Assembly (NCBI GenBank): GCA_020201275.1 | Contig: JAIVHB010000137.1 | Location: 1 to 62,217 of the forward strand | DNA length: 62,217 nucleotides | Origin: Rhodothermaceae bacterium | GTDB lineage: Bacteria > Bacteroidota > Rhodothermia > Balneolales > Cyclonatronaceae | Direction: 5' to 3' | Part shown: one piece after another, positions 36,371 to 45,252 of the stretch | Layout: each line of letters starts with the position of its first letter | How positions within the stretch are numbered: the stretch's first letter is position 1 | Notes under the pieces: model-generated | Seen by the model: the letters and a program-made list of their open reading frames with translations, nothing else | Told to the model about the DNA's origin: nothing | The model's database searches: none | Made by a program: the position numbers and the translations under genes

Positions 36371-37675
36371 CTATTTTTGCTTGAAAACCATGGTAACAGG
36401 CACTCCGCGAAACGAGTATTTTTCACGAAGCTGATTTTCAATGTAACGTCTGTAGTGCGGTGGAAGATCCTGCGGGTTGTTCATGAAGAATGCAAAAACA
36501 GGGGGGTTCTGTTTGACCTGTGTGGCATAGGTAATCTTTAGTGGTTTGCCCCTGGCAAATGGCAGGGGTCTGTTCTCAAGCGTTTCCCTGATAAATTCGT
36601 TCAGCTGGGCGGTACTGATTTTTTTATTGCGTTCTGCCAGAACCTCGTCTGCCAGTTCAATAACCTTATAAATCCGTGTTTTGTTGAGCGCCGAAATGGA
36701 TACAACCGGAATGTACTCCAGGGTTTGCAGCCTGGTTTTGATAGCCAGTTCGAATTCCCTGAAGGTATTGGTCTCTTTTTCGACCAGATCCCATTTATTG
36801 ATCGCTATGATGATTCCCTTGTTAAACTTTTCGGCCTCGGCAAGTAATCTGATGTCCTGGGCTTCGAGACCCTGAGTGGCATCGATCACCATGATTACAA
36901 CATCGCTTTCGCGGATAGCACGGTGGGTGCGGATGGTACTGTAAAATTCGATGTTCTCTTTGACCCTGGTTTTGCGCCTGAGCCCGGCCGTATCTACAAG
37001 TATATATTTTTTTTCCTGGTACTCCAGCAGGCTGTTGATGGAGTCGCGGGTAGTTCCGGCAATATCGGTTACTATGCTGCGCTCATCCTTAAGCACAGCA
37101 TTCACAAAACTGCTTTTACCCACATTCGGCCGTCCTATGATCGCAAGTTTCGGATAATCGCTGTCTTCTTCGGGCGTTTCTTCAGGCAACAGCTCCACTA
37201 AACGGTCCATAAGTTCGCCTGTGCCCATGCCGCTCACCGAAGAGACGGGAAAAAGATCTTCGAAACCGAGGCTGTAAAATGAGGATGAATTCCATCTTCT
37301 CTCCTCGTTATCTGACTTGTTTGCAACAACTATTACGGGTTTTTTCTGTTTGCGAAGGATGTCGGCCACATGTGTATCGAGATCGATCAGTCCATGCTCC
37401 ACATCCACCAAAAAAAGTATTACATCGGATTCTTCGAGTGCTATATGCACCTGCTCTCTGATTCCAGCAAGCATTACATCCGGATTGTCGGGCACATACC
37501 CTCCGGTATCGATAACGTTGAATGTTTTTCCATTCCAGAAAGATTCACCGTAATGCCGGTCGCGGGTTACACCGGATTCATCGTGAACGATTGCCACACG
37601 CTGGCCTATCAACCTGTTAAATAGTGTGGATTTACCCACGTTTGGTCTTCCTACTATGGCGACAACTGGCAACAT
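36371..37675 (-). CDS. der: Ribosome-associated GTPase Der (EngA)
   Basis: An essential GTPase for 50S maturation. The 434 residues contain two consecutive G domains, each with a P-loop GRPNVGKS (about residues 8-15 and 182-189), DTGGY/DTAGL switch motifs and NKSD/NKWD specificity motifs, followed by the KH-like C-terminal domain (about 350-434). Length and motifs are complete. It is divergent from a small membrane protein gene with only 21 nt between the start codons. Confidence 0.97.
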   Translation of the reverse strand: MLPVVAIVGRPNVGKSTLFNRLIGQRVAIVHDESGVTRDRHYGESFWNGKTFNVIDTGGYVPDNPDVMLAGIREQVHIALEESDVILFLVDVEHGLIDLDTHVADILRKQKKPVIVVANKSDNEERRWNSSSFYSLGFEDLFPVSSVSGMGTGELMDRLVELLPEETPEEDSDYPKLAIIGRPNVGKSSFVNAVLKDERSIVTDIAGTTRDSINSLLEYQEKKYILVDTAGLRRKTRVKENIEFYSTIRTHRAIRESDVVIMVIDATQGLEAQDIRLLAEAEKFNKGIIIAINKWDLVEKETNTFREFELAIKTRLQTLEYIPVVSISALNKTRIYKVIELADEVLAERNKKISTAQLNEFIRETLENRPLPFARGKPLKITYATQVKQNPPVFAFFMNNPQDLPPHYRRYIENQLREKYSFRGVPVTMVFKQK

Positions 37676-37696
37676 GTTCTTTTGTATTCCGTGTGA

Positions 37697-37996
37697 ATGG
37701 CTTATTTTGATTTGAAATCTACGGAAATATTTGACGACTTTGACATCCGGATCCTGCTTATGATACAGAGCCTATACCTTGAATTCGGTTTTATCGGATC
37801 CATTCTGATCCTGATATTCGTCTTTTTCTGCTTTGTGTTCTGGATTGCGGGTATTTCCGGACTGGCCGATCAGAAACATTCCAAAAATCCGAACCTTAAG
37901 ATCGTTCTGAGCATATTCATCCCCCCTTTTCCAATCGTCTGGCTGGTTTACGATATGTACAGACAGAACCGGCGGCTCAAAGGCAAAGATCTTTGA
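37697..37996 (+). CDS. Small membrane protein of unknown function
   Basis: The 99-residue protein has two predicted transmembrane segments (about residues 27-50 and 66-82) and a positively charged C-terminus (RQNRRLKGKD), suggesting both ends are cytoplasmic. No family motif is recognised. Its start lies only 21 nt from the divergent der start, so the two promoters must overlap the opposite gene or the spacer. It is followed by a repeat-bearing gap. Confidence 0.65.
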   Translation: MAYFDLKSTEIFDDFDIRILLMIQSLYLEFGFIGSILILIFVFFCFVFWIAGISGLADQKHSKNPNLKIVLSIFIPPFPIVWLVYDMYRQNRRLKGKDL

Positions 37997-38075
37997 GTCA
38001 TCTCAGGCTGGCTTAATGATTTTAAAGATAATTAAGCCTGGTTTCGGGTGAGATATTTCAGATATCAGTGACATA

Positions 38076-38197
38076 CTTCCAAATCACTTCGCCGTTCAAA
38101 TGTTCTATTGTTCACTTGTTCCCTAATTCGAAGCATGCTAACGGCACCACCGGTGTCACCTATTTAATTGTGTAGCCCCGAAGGGGCGAAATTAGTG
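38076..38197. repeat. Intergenic repeat, copy 1 (GAAC octamer module plus GCCCC hairpin)
   Basis: Two modules lie between the small membrane protein and the UvrD-like gene. The first (about 38076-38121) carries GTTC at 38094, 38102, 38110 and 38118, an exact 8-nt period, next to CAAATCACTTCGCC. The second is a hairpin GCCCC (38175-38179)/GGGGC (38183-38187) followed by GAAATTAGT. Both modules recur at 49.8 kb in opposite orientation and different order. The hairpin module looks like a REP-type palindrome. The second module lies just past, and touches, the 3' end of the helicase gene. Confidence 0.7.
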
Positions 38198-38199
38198 GC

Positions 38200-40245
38200 T
38201 CAGGATGACGGACCGGCACCTAATTGCGGCAAGGCCGGCTTTTCATGTTTTTCGGGCAGTGACGGGGACTCCTTTTCTTCAACCAGCATCCAGGGTTCCA
38301 GAATTTTATCGCTGATGGTATCAATAAACCGGGAAGGTTTTGTGAAGAACTCCCCGTAGACCGACTGCTGCAGAACAGGATAGGTAATGTATAGCTGCTC
38401 TCTGGCCCTGGTAACAGCCACATAGAGAAGCCGGAGCTCCTCGTCCAGGTCCTCATCCAGCTCAAGCGCATAGCCGCTTGGAATAACGCCATCAAGGCAC
38501 TGTATAATGAAAACGTGTTCCCACTCCAGCCCTTTCGCCGAATGGATAGTGCTCAAAATCAACGGCTCCTCGTCTTTTTTACCGGGTTCAGAATCCACAA
38601 CGGTAGCTTCAATCGGATCGAGAACGAGATCGTCGAGAATCTGCTGATACCGGCTGAAATTGATGCAGATGCCTGAGAAGGATTCCAGGTCTTTCAGCCG
38701 TTTGGGATAGTCGTCAAATTTTTTCTCGCATACTGGTTTGTAATATGCAATGATGCGTTCCACCGCCTCACCCGGGGTGGTTTCCTCACCGCGGATCGAC
38801 TGAAGCAGTGCAAACAGTTTCGACAGGTTCTCCCGGTACTTGCCCGAAACGATTCCGGAATCCAGAATCTGATCGGTGTTACGGTTGGCGTTTATCCAGT
38901 CGATCAGTTCGCCGGCCGTTTTTGGGCCGATCCCGTCGACCAGTGTGAGTACCCTGTTCCAGGCTATGGCATCATCCACGTTAACAACCACCCTGAGGTG
39001 CGCAAGAACATCTTTAATATGGGCCGCCTCCGAAAATTTCTGGCCGCCGTACTTCACATACGGGATTTTCCTTTTCCCGAGTTCGATTTCCAGATCAAAT
39101 GAATCGCGGCTGTTTCTGAACAGAACGGCCACGTCGTTCAGTGAAATTTCCTGCTCACGCAGATTCAGGATCATCTGGGCTATAAACCGGGACTGCTCAC
39201 GTTCATCCGAGGCTCTGACCAGTGCAGGCAGCTCCCCTGCTTCCCTGCGTGTAAACAGCTTTTTCTCGTATTTCTTCTTTGCAAGCTCCAGTACATTATT
39301 GGCCAGAGTCAATACGTTGCCTACAGACCTGTAATTCTCTTCCAGTTTAATGATAGCCGTATCGGGATAGATTTCGGGGAACTGCATGATGTTTCTGTGA
39401 TCGGCACCCCTGAAAGCATAGATACTCTGGGCATCGTCGCCCACCGCCATCACATTCCGGTGTACAGAGCTGAACAGCTTAACCAGGTCGGCCTGCAGGG
39501 CGTTTGTGTCCTGGTATTCGTCGACAAGCACGTGCCGGTTTGCTGCTGCCACCTCATTTCTGACCTCCGCATCGGTCTGAAGCAGATTTAGCGTATAGAC
39601 CAGCAGGTCGTCGAAATCCATCACCTTATTCTGAAATTTATAACGGCTGTACACTTCCGCGAGCTGTTCAATCCGGTCTATGTGTACCAGGAACTGTTCG
39701 TAGCGGCTGCTGACCACCTCATGCAGAGACAAACGCCTGTTAACAGCAGTGCTGATGATGCCAAGAAGTGAATTTTTGTTTGGAAAGCGCTCACTAAGTT
39801 TATTGAATTTAAGCTCCGTACGCAGCAGCTGCAGCACATCGAGGGCGTCGGATGTATCGATTATGGTGAAATTTTCAGGGAAACCCAGGCGAGATGCATA
39901 CCGGTGCAGAATGGTATTGCAGTAATAGTGAAATGTCCCCCCCCGGATCCTGTGGCAGCGTGCGTCGAGAATGGCGGATGCTCTGTCAAGCATTTCACGC
40001 GATGCCCTGCGGGTAAATGTGAGAAGAAGTATGGATGAGGGATCGACGCCCGATTCGATCAGACGCGACACACGGTAAACAAGCGTGCGGGTTTTCCCGG
40101 TTCCCGCGCCGGCAATTACAAGCGATGACCCTCTGTCGAACATCACGGCCCGGAGCTGCTGTTCATTCAGCAATTCGGCGTATGGTATGGTAAAATCGGC
40201 GGCTGTGTGCCCTGTATCGTCCCGGCGCAAAACAAACTTTTTCAT
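38200..40245 (-). CDS. UvrD/PcrA-family ATP-dependent DNA helicase
   Basis: The 681-residue superfamily 1A helicase has Walker A AGAGTGKTRT (about residues 45-54), motif Ia (TFTRRASREM), Walker B VDEYQDTN (about 238-245), motif III GDDAQSIYAFRGAD, motif IV EENYRS, motif V STIHSAKGLEWEHVF and motif VI YVAVTRAREQLYI. It unwinds DNA 3' to 5' in repair or replication restart. It is shorter than E. coli UvrD (720) and has a proline-rich tail (PSLPEKHEKPALPQL). UvrD, PcrA and Rep cannot be told apart by inspection. Confidence 0.93.
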   Translation of the reverse strand: MKKFVLRRDDTGHTAADFTIPYAELLNEQQLRAVMFDRGSSLVIAGAGTGKTRTLVYRVSRLIESGVDPSSILLLTFTRRASREMLDRASAILDARCHRIRGGTFHYYCNTILHRYASRLGFPENFTIIDTSDALDVLQLLRTELKFNKLSERFPNKNSLLGIISTAVNRRLSLHEVVSSRYEQFLVHIDRIEQLAEVYSRYKFQNKVMDFDDLLVYTLNLLQTDAEVRNEVAAANRHVLVDEYQDTNALQADLVKLFSSVHRNVMAVGDDAQSIYAFRGADHRNIMQFPEIYPDTAIIKLEENYRSVGNVLTLANNVLELAKKKYEKKLFTRREAGELPALVRASDEREQSRFIAQMILNLREQEISLNDVAVLFRNSRDSFDLEIELGKRKIPYVKYGGQKFSEAAHIKDVLAHLRVVVNVDDAIAWNRVLTLVDGIGPKTAGELIDWINANRNTDQILDSGIVSGKYRENLSKLFALLQSIRGEETTPGEAVERIIAYYKPVCEKKFDDYPKRLKDLESFSGICINFSRYQQILDDLVLDPIEATVVDSEPGKKDEEPLILSTIHSAKGLEWEHVFIIQCLDGVIPSGYALELDEDLDEELRLLYVAVTRAREQLYITYPVLQQSVYGEFFTKPSRFIDTISDKILEPWMLVEEKESPSLPEKHEKPALPQLGAGPSS

Positions 40246-40467
40246 AGCCTGAAATTAGGAATATGATCTGTATATGTAAAATATATATGCTGCTATAATT
40301 CATATTAATTCCGGCACAACCGTACGCAAAAAACCACTGAAAGAACGGGTTGAACGCGGGCTATGTTTTTAAGGGTGGATTCTCCTATTTTCAGCATTCC
40401 GTTATTTCACTCACTGCAGCTTCAGCGAAACATCTTCTGACGAGAAAAGCCATGCTGATTAAATTAT

Positions 40468-41121
40468 ATGACCATGTTTGATGAACCGATTATCCATGCG
40501 ACCAACGCCGGATGGATTGAGGTAATCTGCGGCGGCATGTTCAGCGGAAAGACTGAAGAGCTGATCAGGCGTGCAAGGCGTGCACAGATTGCAGGACAGC
40601 AGGTTATTGTAGTGAAACCGGCCATAGACAAGCGCTACCATGAGGAGATGGTGGTATCGCACAATGAAAATGCCCTGCCCGGAACCGTTGCCGAAACTGC
40701 CGATCAAATAATACTGCTGGCCGGGAGTGCCCGTGTAGTGTGTATTGATGAGGCGCAGTTTTTCGACAACAGGATGGTGGAAGTGGCCACCGATCTTGCC
40801 AACAGTGGAAAAAGGGTTATCATAGCGGGGCTCGACATGGACTATCTTGGCCGGCCTTTCGAGCCTATGCCCCACCTTATGGCTGTTGCCGAATATGTGA
40901 CCAAACTGCATGCCATCTGTGCTGAAAGTGGTATGATTGCCAATTTTTCGCAGCGCATTGTGGAAAGCAGCAGCCGCATACTCGTTGGTGAGGCCAATGC
41001 ATACGAACCCCGGTCAAGGCAGTGTTTCCGGCCGCCGCTTGACAAGCCCAGAGGTACACCTCTGAAAACGATTCATGTAACAAAGAACGAAAAAAAACAA
41101 AAATCAGAACCAGAAAACTGA
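40468..41121 (+). CDS. tdk: Thymidine kinase, altered zinc site
   Basis: A type II thymidine kinase that phosphorylates thymidine to dTMP for salvage. Walker A is in GGMFSGKTEELIRR (about residues 22-35), Walker B/catalytic in CIDEAQFFD (about 92-100) and the lasso region near AYEPRSRQCF. In homologues the lasso is tied by a Zn site of two CxxC pairs. Here one Cys of each pair is replaced (ICAES and RSRQC), leaving one Cys per pair, so zinc binding is probably lost or altered. Length (217) is normal. It lies 3 nt before the nucleoside transporter, so uptake and phosphorylation are coupled. ATG 40474 is an alternative start. Confidence 0.92.
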   Translation: MTMFDEPIIHATNAGWIEVICGGMFSGKTEELIRRARRAQIAGQQVIVVKPAIDKRYHEEMVVSHNENALPGTVAETADQIILLAGSARVVCIDEAQFFDNRMVEVATDLANSGKRVIIAGLDMDYLGRPFEPMPHLMAVAEYVTKLHAICAESGMIANFSQRIVESSSRILVGEANAYEPRSRQCFRPPLDKPRGTPLKTIHVTKNEKKQKSEPEN

Positions 41122-41124
41122 CAA

Positions 41125-42365
41125 ATGGATTTATTACGTGGACTGTTGGGAATGGCTTTCCTCATCGGGCTGGCGTTTGCATTAAGCAATAACAAGCGTG
41201 CGGTTAGCTGGCGGCTTGTTGCTATTGGCATCGGCATACAGGTAACGCTTGCACTTTTCATATTAAAAGGCCGCTTCATGGCCGATTATTTCGCCCCGTT
41301 GGGATGGCCAAAGGATGCTTTCAGTTTTCTGTCATCCCTTTTTGTGCGATTGCTTGATTTCACGATAGAGGGAGCGCGATTTATATTCGGCGATCCATTC
41401 TCTACCACTACGGCATTCTTCAGTTTGTTGTAAGAATCATGGCCCGGGGAATGCAGAAACTGATGGGCATATCAGGGGCTGAATCGCTGTCGGTTATTGC
41501 CAACATCTTTGTGGGTCAGACAGAGGCACCGCTTATCATTAAGCCCTACATCGAGAAAATGACCAAGTCGGAGTTGCTCGCGGTAATGACAGGCGGCATG
41601 GCCACTATAGCCGGAGGTATAATGGCAGCCTACATACAGATGCTGGGCGACTCCTATGCCCAGTCGCATGATCTCGCCCTGGAAGTGGGGCGTCAACTGT
41701 TTGCCGAACATCTGCTGGGTGCAAGCGTAATGGCGGCTCCTGCGGCACTGGTCATCGCAAAAATACTCTACCCTGAAACCGGTAAGCCTGTAACGGCCGG
41801 CGAAGTGAAGGTTGAGGTCGAAAAGACGGATGCCAATGGCATTGATGCCGCGGCAAGCGGTGCTGCCGAGGGCCTGCGACTCGCCCTGAATGTAGGTGCC
41901 ATGTTGCTGGCCTTCATAGCCATTCTCGCCATGTTCAACAGCATGCTCGGCTGGGTTGGCGACATCACGGGTCTTACCGCCGCCGCTCCCGATTTTGACC
42001 TGTCGATACAGACCCTGCTCGGCTATATTTTTTCGCCCCTCGCATTCATCATCGGCATACCCTGGGAGGATGCCCTGCAGGTGGGTTCGCTTATAGGAAC
42101 AAAGGTGGTGCTCACCGAATTCATCGCCTATATTGAACTGTCTCAACTGGTGCTCGACCAGGTACTCACGGAAAAAACCATTTTCATGGCAACATTCGCG
42201 CTTTGCGGATTTGCCAATTTCGCCTCCATTGCCATTCAGATCGGCGGCATAGGCGGGCTGGCACCCTCACGCAAGAGTGAACTTGCCCAGTTCGGGATTA
42301 AGGCAGTGGTTGCCGGTACCCTGGCAAATTTAATGACGGCGACCATAGCTGGCGTTCTCTACTGA
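41125..42365 (+). pseudogene. nupC: CNT/NupC-family nucleoside transporter, split by an internal deletion
   Basis: A Na+- or H+-coupled concentrative nucleoside symporter. The first ORF (41125-41433) has the N-terminal helices and ends FIFGD followed by non-homologous residues. The second frame (ORF ATG 41439) can be read back to about nt 41394 as SILYHYGILQFVVRIMARGMQ, the standard start of the core, followed by SGAESLSVIANIFVGQTEAP and the C-terminal GFANFASIAIQIGG. Some 25-35 residues normally between FIFGD and this point (with the AFQVLPTIIFF-type segment) are missing, and the frame changes. ATG 41439 is internal, not a real start. It lies 3 nt after tdk. Confidence 0.85.
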
Positions 42366-42525
42366 ACCGGTCTCATATGCTCTTTGGCAGCCGTGGGGCG
42401 GCACCGTCATTACACTAATTGTGTGTGATCATCGTTCAGAAAGTGTCATTATTTATAAATGGCAGCAGTTCGTATTTTAATCAGCTGAAAACTTTTCCTA
42501 TTAACCTAATAATCAAAGATTATTC

Positions 42526-44399
42526 ATGGAAGGCAGACTACTCAAAGCAGCAATGCTGCTCACATTTTCATTTTTAACCCTCACATCCTGTGCATCATTA
42601 AAGAGTACTTCCGATGCAGACAAATCTGATGTTGTTGGTGAAGTAAACGGTGAATCGGTTTCCTGGCAGGAATTGATGCAAAATTATCAACGCAATCCGG
42701 CAGAAGCCGATACTGCCGATGCGATCGACATCGAAGACCTTACTGATTTTCTGGACCTCTATCTTGATTACCGCGCAAAGCTTGCGGCAGCCGGGGATGC
42801 CGGTTATTTTGAAGATGAATCCATCACTTCTGAACTGAACCAGTATGAAATGCAGTCGGTTTACCCTTACTGGATGGAAAACAGGATCAAAGATGAACTT
42901 CTGCAGGAATTGTATGAGCGGGCATTCGAACAAATTCATGTGTCCCACATCCTGATCAGGGTCGACGACAACCCGGCTCCCAGCGATACGCTCAACGCCT
43001 GGAATAAGCTGATGGAGGCCCGTGAACGTTTTCTTGCAGGCGAGGAGTTTGATGAGCTTGCCCTCGAATATTCGAGTTCGGACCGCGGCAGGAGCATGGG
43101 CGGCGATATCGGTTTTTTCAGTGCGGGACGAACCGTTAAAGAGTTTGAGGATGTTGCCTATTCTACCCCGGTTGATGATGTTTCCATGCCATTCAGAACC
43201 CAGTTTGGCTATCATATGCTCTATGTGAAAGAACGCAGGGAAAGGGAGCCCGAAAAGCTGTTCTCCCATATCTATTTCGAGGGTGACGCAGATGTGCAGG
43301 TAACTCTTAATCGTGCAGGCGAAGTGGTAAAGAAGCTGAATGAAGGAGCATCCTGGGTTGAGATGGTGAGAGAGTATTCCATAGACCAGTCATCGATACC
43401 TCGCAACGGCCAGATCGGGTGGATTCAACCCGGACAATATGCGGCCAGGTTCGACTCCACGATTATGGCATTGCAAAGTCCGGGCGACATTACCGAAGCG
43501 TTTCAAAGCGAGTACGGTGTACACATCGTAAAACTGGACTCCATAAAAACCTATCAGAACGATGCCCAGTTGCGTTCCGAGCTGGAAGAAATGCTCAGGA
43601 ATCTTCCCAGATACCGGAACACCAGGGGAACGGCCATCCAGCAGGTCAGGGCATCGGGCAATGCTGAATTTAATACCGAAGCCAGGAGTGAAATTTCCGA
43701 TAAGGTTAGCGGAACTCCCGGAATTTCATTCAGTAGCCTGGAATGGGAAGAAGGCTTCCAAAACAAACCCTTTTTTACCATTGATGGTACCACCTACACT
43801 GTTTCCGATTACTTTTCATGGCTCGAAGAACGGTGGGAGCAGGAGCAGACCCCCATCTACTCAGTACCCAGTATCTTGACGGTCTGGTGGTATTCAAGAT
43901 TACAGAAGATTCGGTCTGGAACTATGCTGCCATTGATACAGCCGCCCTTGAACGTCTCTTTGAAGGGAATACGGATCGTTACAGGTTCGAGCGCAGGTAC
44001 GAATTCTACCGGTTTTCTGCCGCCCATGACTCGACGATTAACAAGGGTATTGCCATGTTTGAAAGCGGTGTTCCTGTCGACAGCCTGATCGGGCAAGTCC
44101 AGGGACTCACAATACGCAGGGATATTGTAACCAACCTTGATGAGCATCCGCTTACCCTGCTTTCCGATCTGGAAGAAGGCGGATACACCGAACCATATAC
44201 GTTCCGGGCACGCCGTAATCTGCTGTTGCTTCAAACCATTCATGAGCCGCGGCAGATGACGTTTGAAGAAGCTTACCACAGGCTGGTATCCGATTATCAG
44301 CCGATACGTGAGCAGGAATGGCTGCAGACTCTCAGACAGCGGTATTCCGTAAAAACACATCCAGAAAAACTTCAGGAAATTGTCTCTGAACGCTCATAA
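42526..44399 (+). pseudogene. PpiC-type peptidyl-prolyl isomerase lipoprotein, split by a probable deletion
   Basis: Starts with a lipoprotein signal (LTLTSC lipobox, Cys about residue 22), so the product would be anchored in the periplasm. Two parvulin (PpiC) domains follow: HVSHILIRVDDNP... to FGYHMLYVKERR (about 140-235), then HIYFEGDAD... to YGVHIVKLDSIKTY (about 245-345). Near nt 43845-43870 the frame stops being meaningful and another frame (from about 43866 to 44399) gives YLDGLVVFKITEDSVWNYAA and a plausible C-terminal helical domain. A block of unknown size is probably missing, because the two frames do not simply overlap in family-like sequence. First gene of a five-gene envelope cluster. 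Confidence 0.75.
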
Positions 44400-45252
44400 G
44401 ATATTAGTGCCGTTGGTTGTGATTTCAGGCCTGCTGCTATCATGCAAGCCTGAAATCCACGAAACCACCGACGAGGTGATTGCCAGAGTGGGTGATTCCA
44501 GATTGTATCTGAACGAAGTATTTTATCAGGTCCCGGCTCTTTTACTGGAGCATGACTCCCTCGCGACCCTCGAGAAATTCAGAAATAACTGGATACGCCG
44601 CGAATTGCTGCATCAGGAGGCCATACGTCTTGGGCTCGACAAAAACCCCACCATAGAAAGCAAGATTGAAACATTTAAAAAAGATATCCTTGCACAATCA
44701 CTGCTCGATCATATGATCAGCCAGTCGGGCGATATCCAGGTTACGCGGCAGGAAGCAATTGCTTATTACGAAACCCATAAAGACCAGTTCAAGCTGAATG
44801 AACCATATATCCGATTCCGGCACCTGAGTGCTGCAAACATGCAGGATGCTGAAAATGCCCGGCAGGATCTGCTCAGGGGTATCAGCTGGGAAAACGTGGT
44901 CGAGCGTTATGCCATTAACAAACAGGATGCACTGCGTGATGCGACCGTATTCCATCCCCTTTCACTCAGCCTGCAGAATGCACCGCCCCTCGATCAGTTT
45001 ATTCGAAGAATGGGTATAAATGAAATTTCCCCAATACAACGGATCGGAACTCGTTATCAATTCGTTCAGCTCATAGAAAGGAAGAGTGAAGGCGAATTGC
45101 CCGATCTCACCTGGGTATTGGATCAGGTTGAAGACTGGCTGCTTCTCGATAAAAAACGCAGGCTGATATCATCCTACGAACAGCAAATAATCAGACGGGC
45201 TCAGGCCAACAAAGAGATTCACCTTCCGGATATTAACCATACAAATGAGTAA
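44380..45252 (+). CDS. SurA/PpiC-like periplasmic chaperone lipoprotein
   Basis: The 290-residue lipoprotein (LLLSC lipobox, Cys about residue 22) has an N-terminal SurA-like helical chaperone region (about 30-130) and a degenerate parvulin-like domain (about 150-235). The usual PpiC consensus is largely lost, so it may be a chaperone without isomerase activity. Its start overlaps the end of the preceding gene by 20 nt and its stop abuts the next ATG directly. Probable role: outer-membrane protein folding. Confidence 0.82.
   Translation: MSLNAHKILVPLVVISGLLLSCKPEIHETTDEVIARVGDSRLYLNEVFYQVPALLLEHDSLATLEKFRNNWIRRELLHQEAIRLGLDKNPTIESKIETFKKDILAQSLLDHMISQSGDIQVTRQEAIAYYETHKDQFKLNEPYIRFRHLSAANMQDAENARQDLLRGISWENVVERYAINKQDALRDATVFHPLSLSLQNAPPLDQFIRRMGINEISPIQRIGTRYQFVQLIERKSEGELPDLTWVLDQVEDWLLLDKKRRLISSYEQQIIRRAQANKEIHLPDINHTNE

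Noticed and set aside
40330-40372. Short peptide reading (V R K K P L K E R V E R G L C F) before tdk as a gene remnant
   Set aside because: No start codon, no homology I recognise, and too short to distinguish from chance.
41394-41445. Programmed frameshift joining the two nucleoside transporter ORFs
   Set aside because: Conserved residues between FIFGD and SILYHYG are absent from every frame, so a frameshift would not restore the normal protein.
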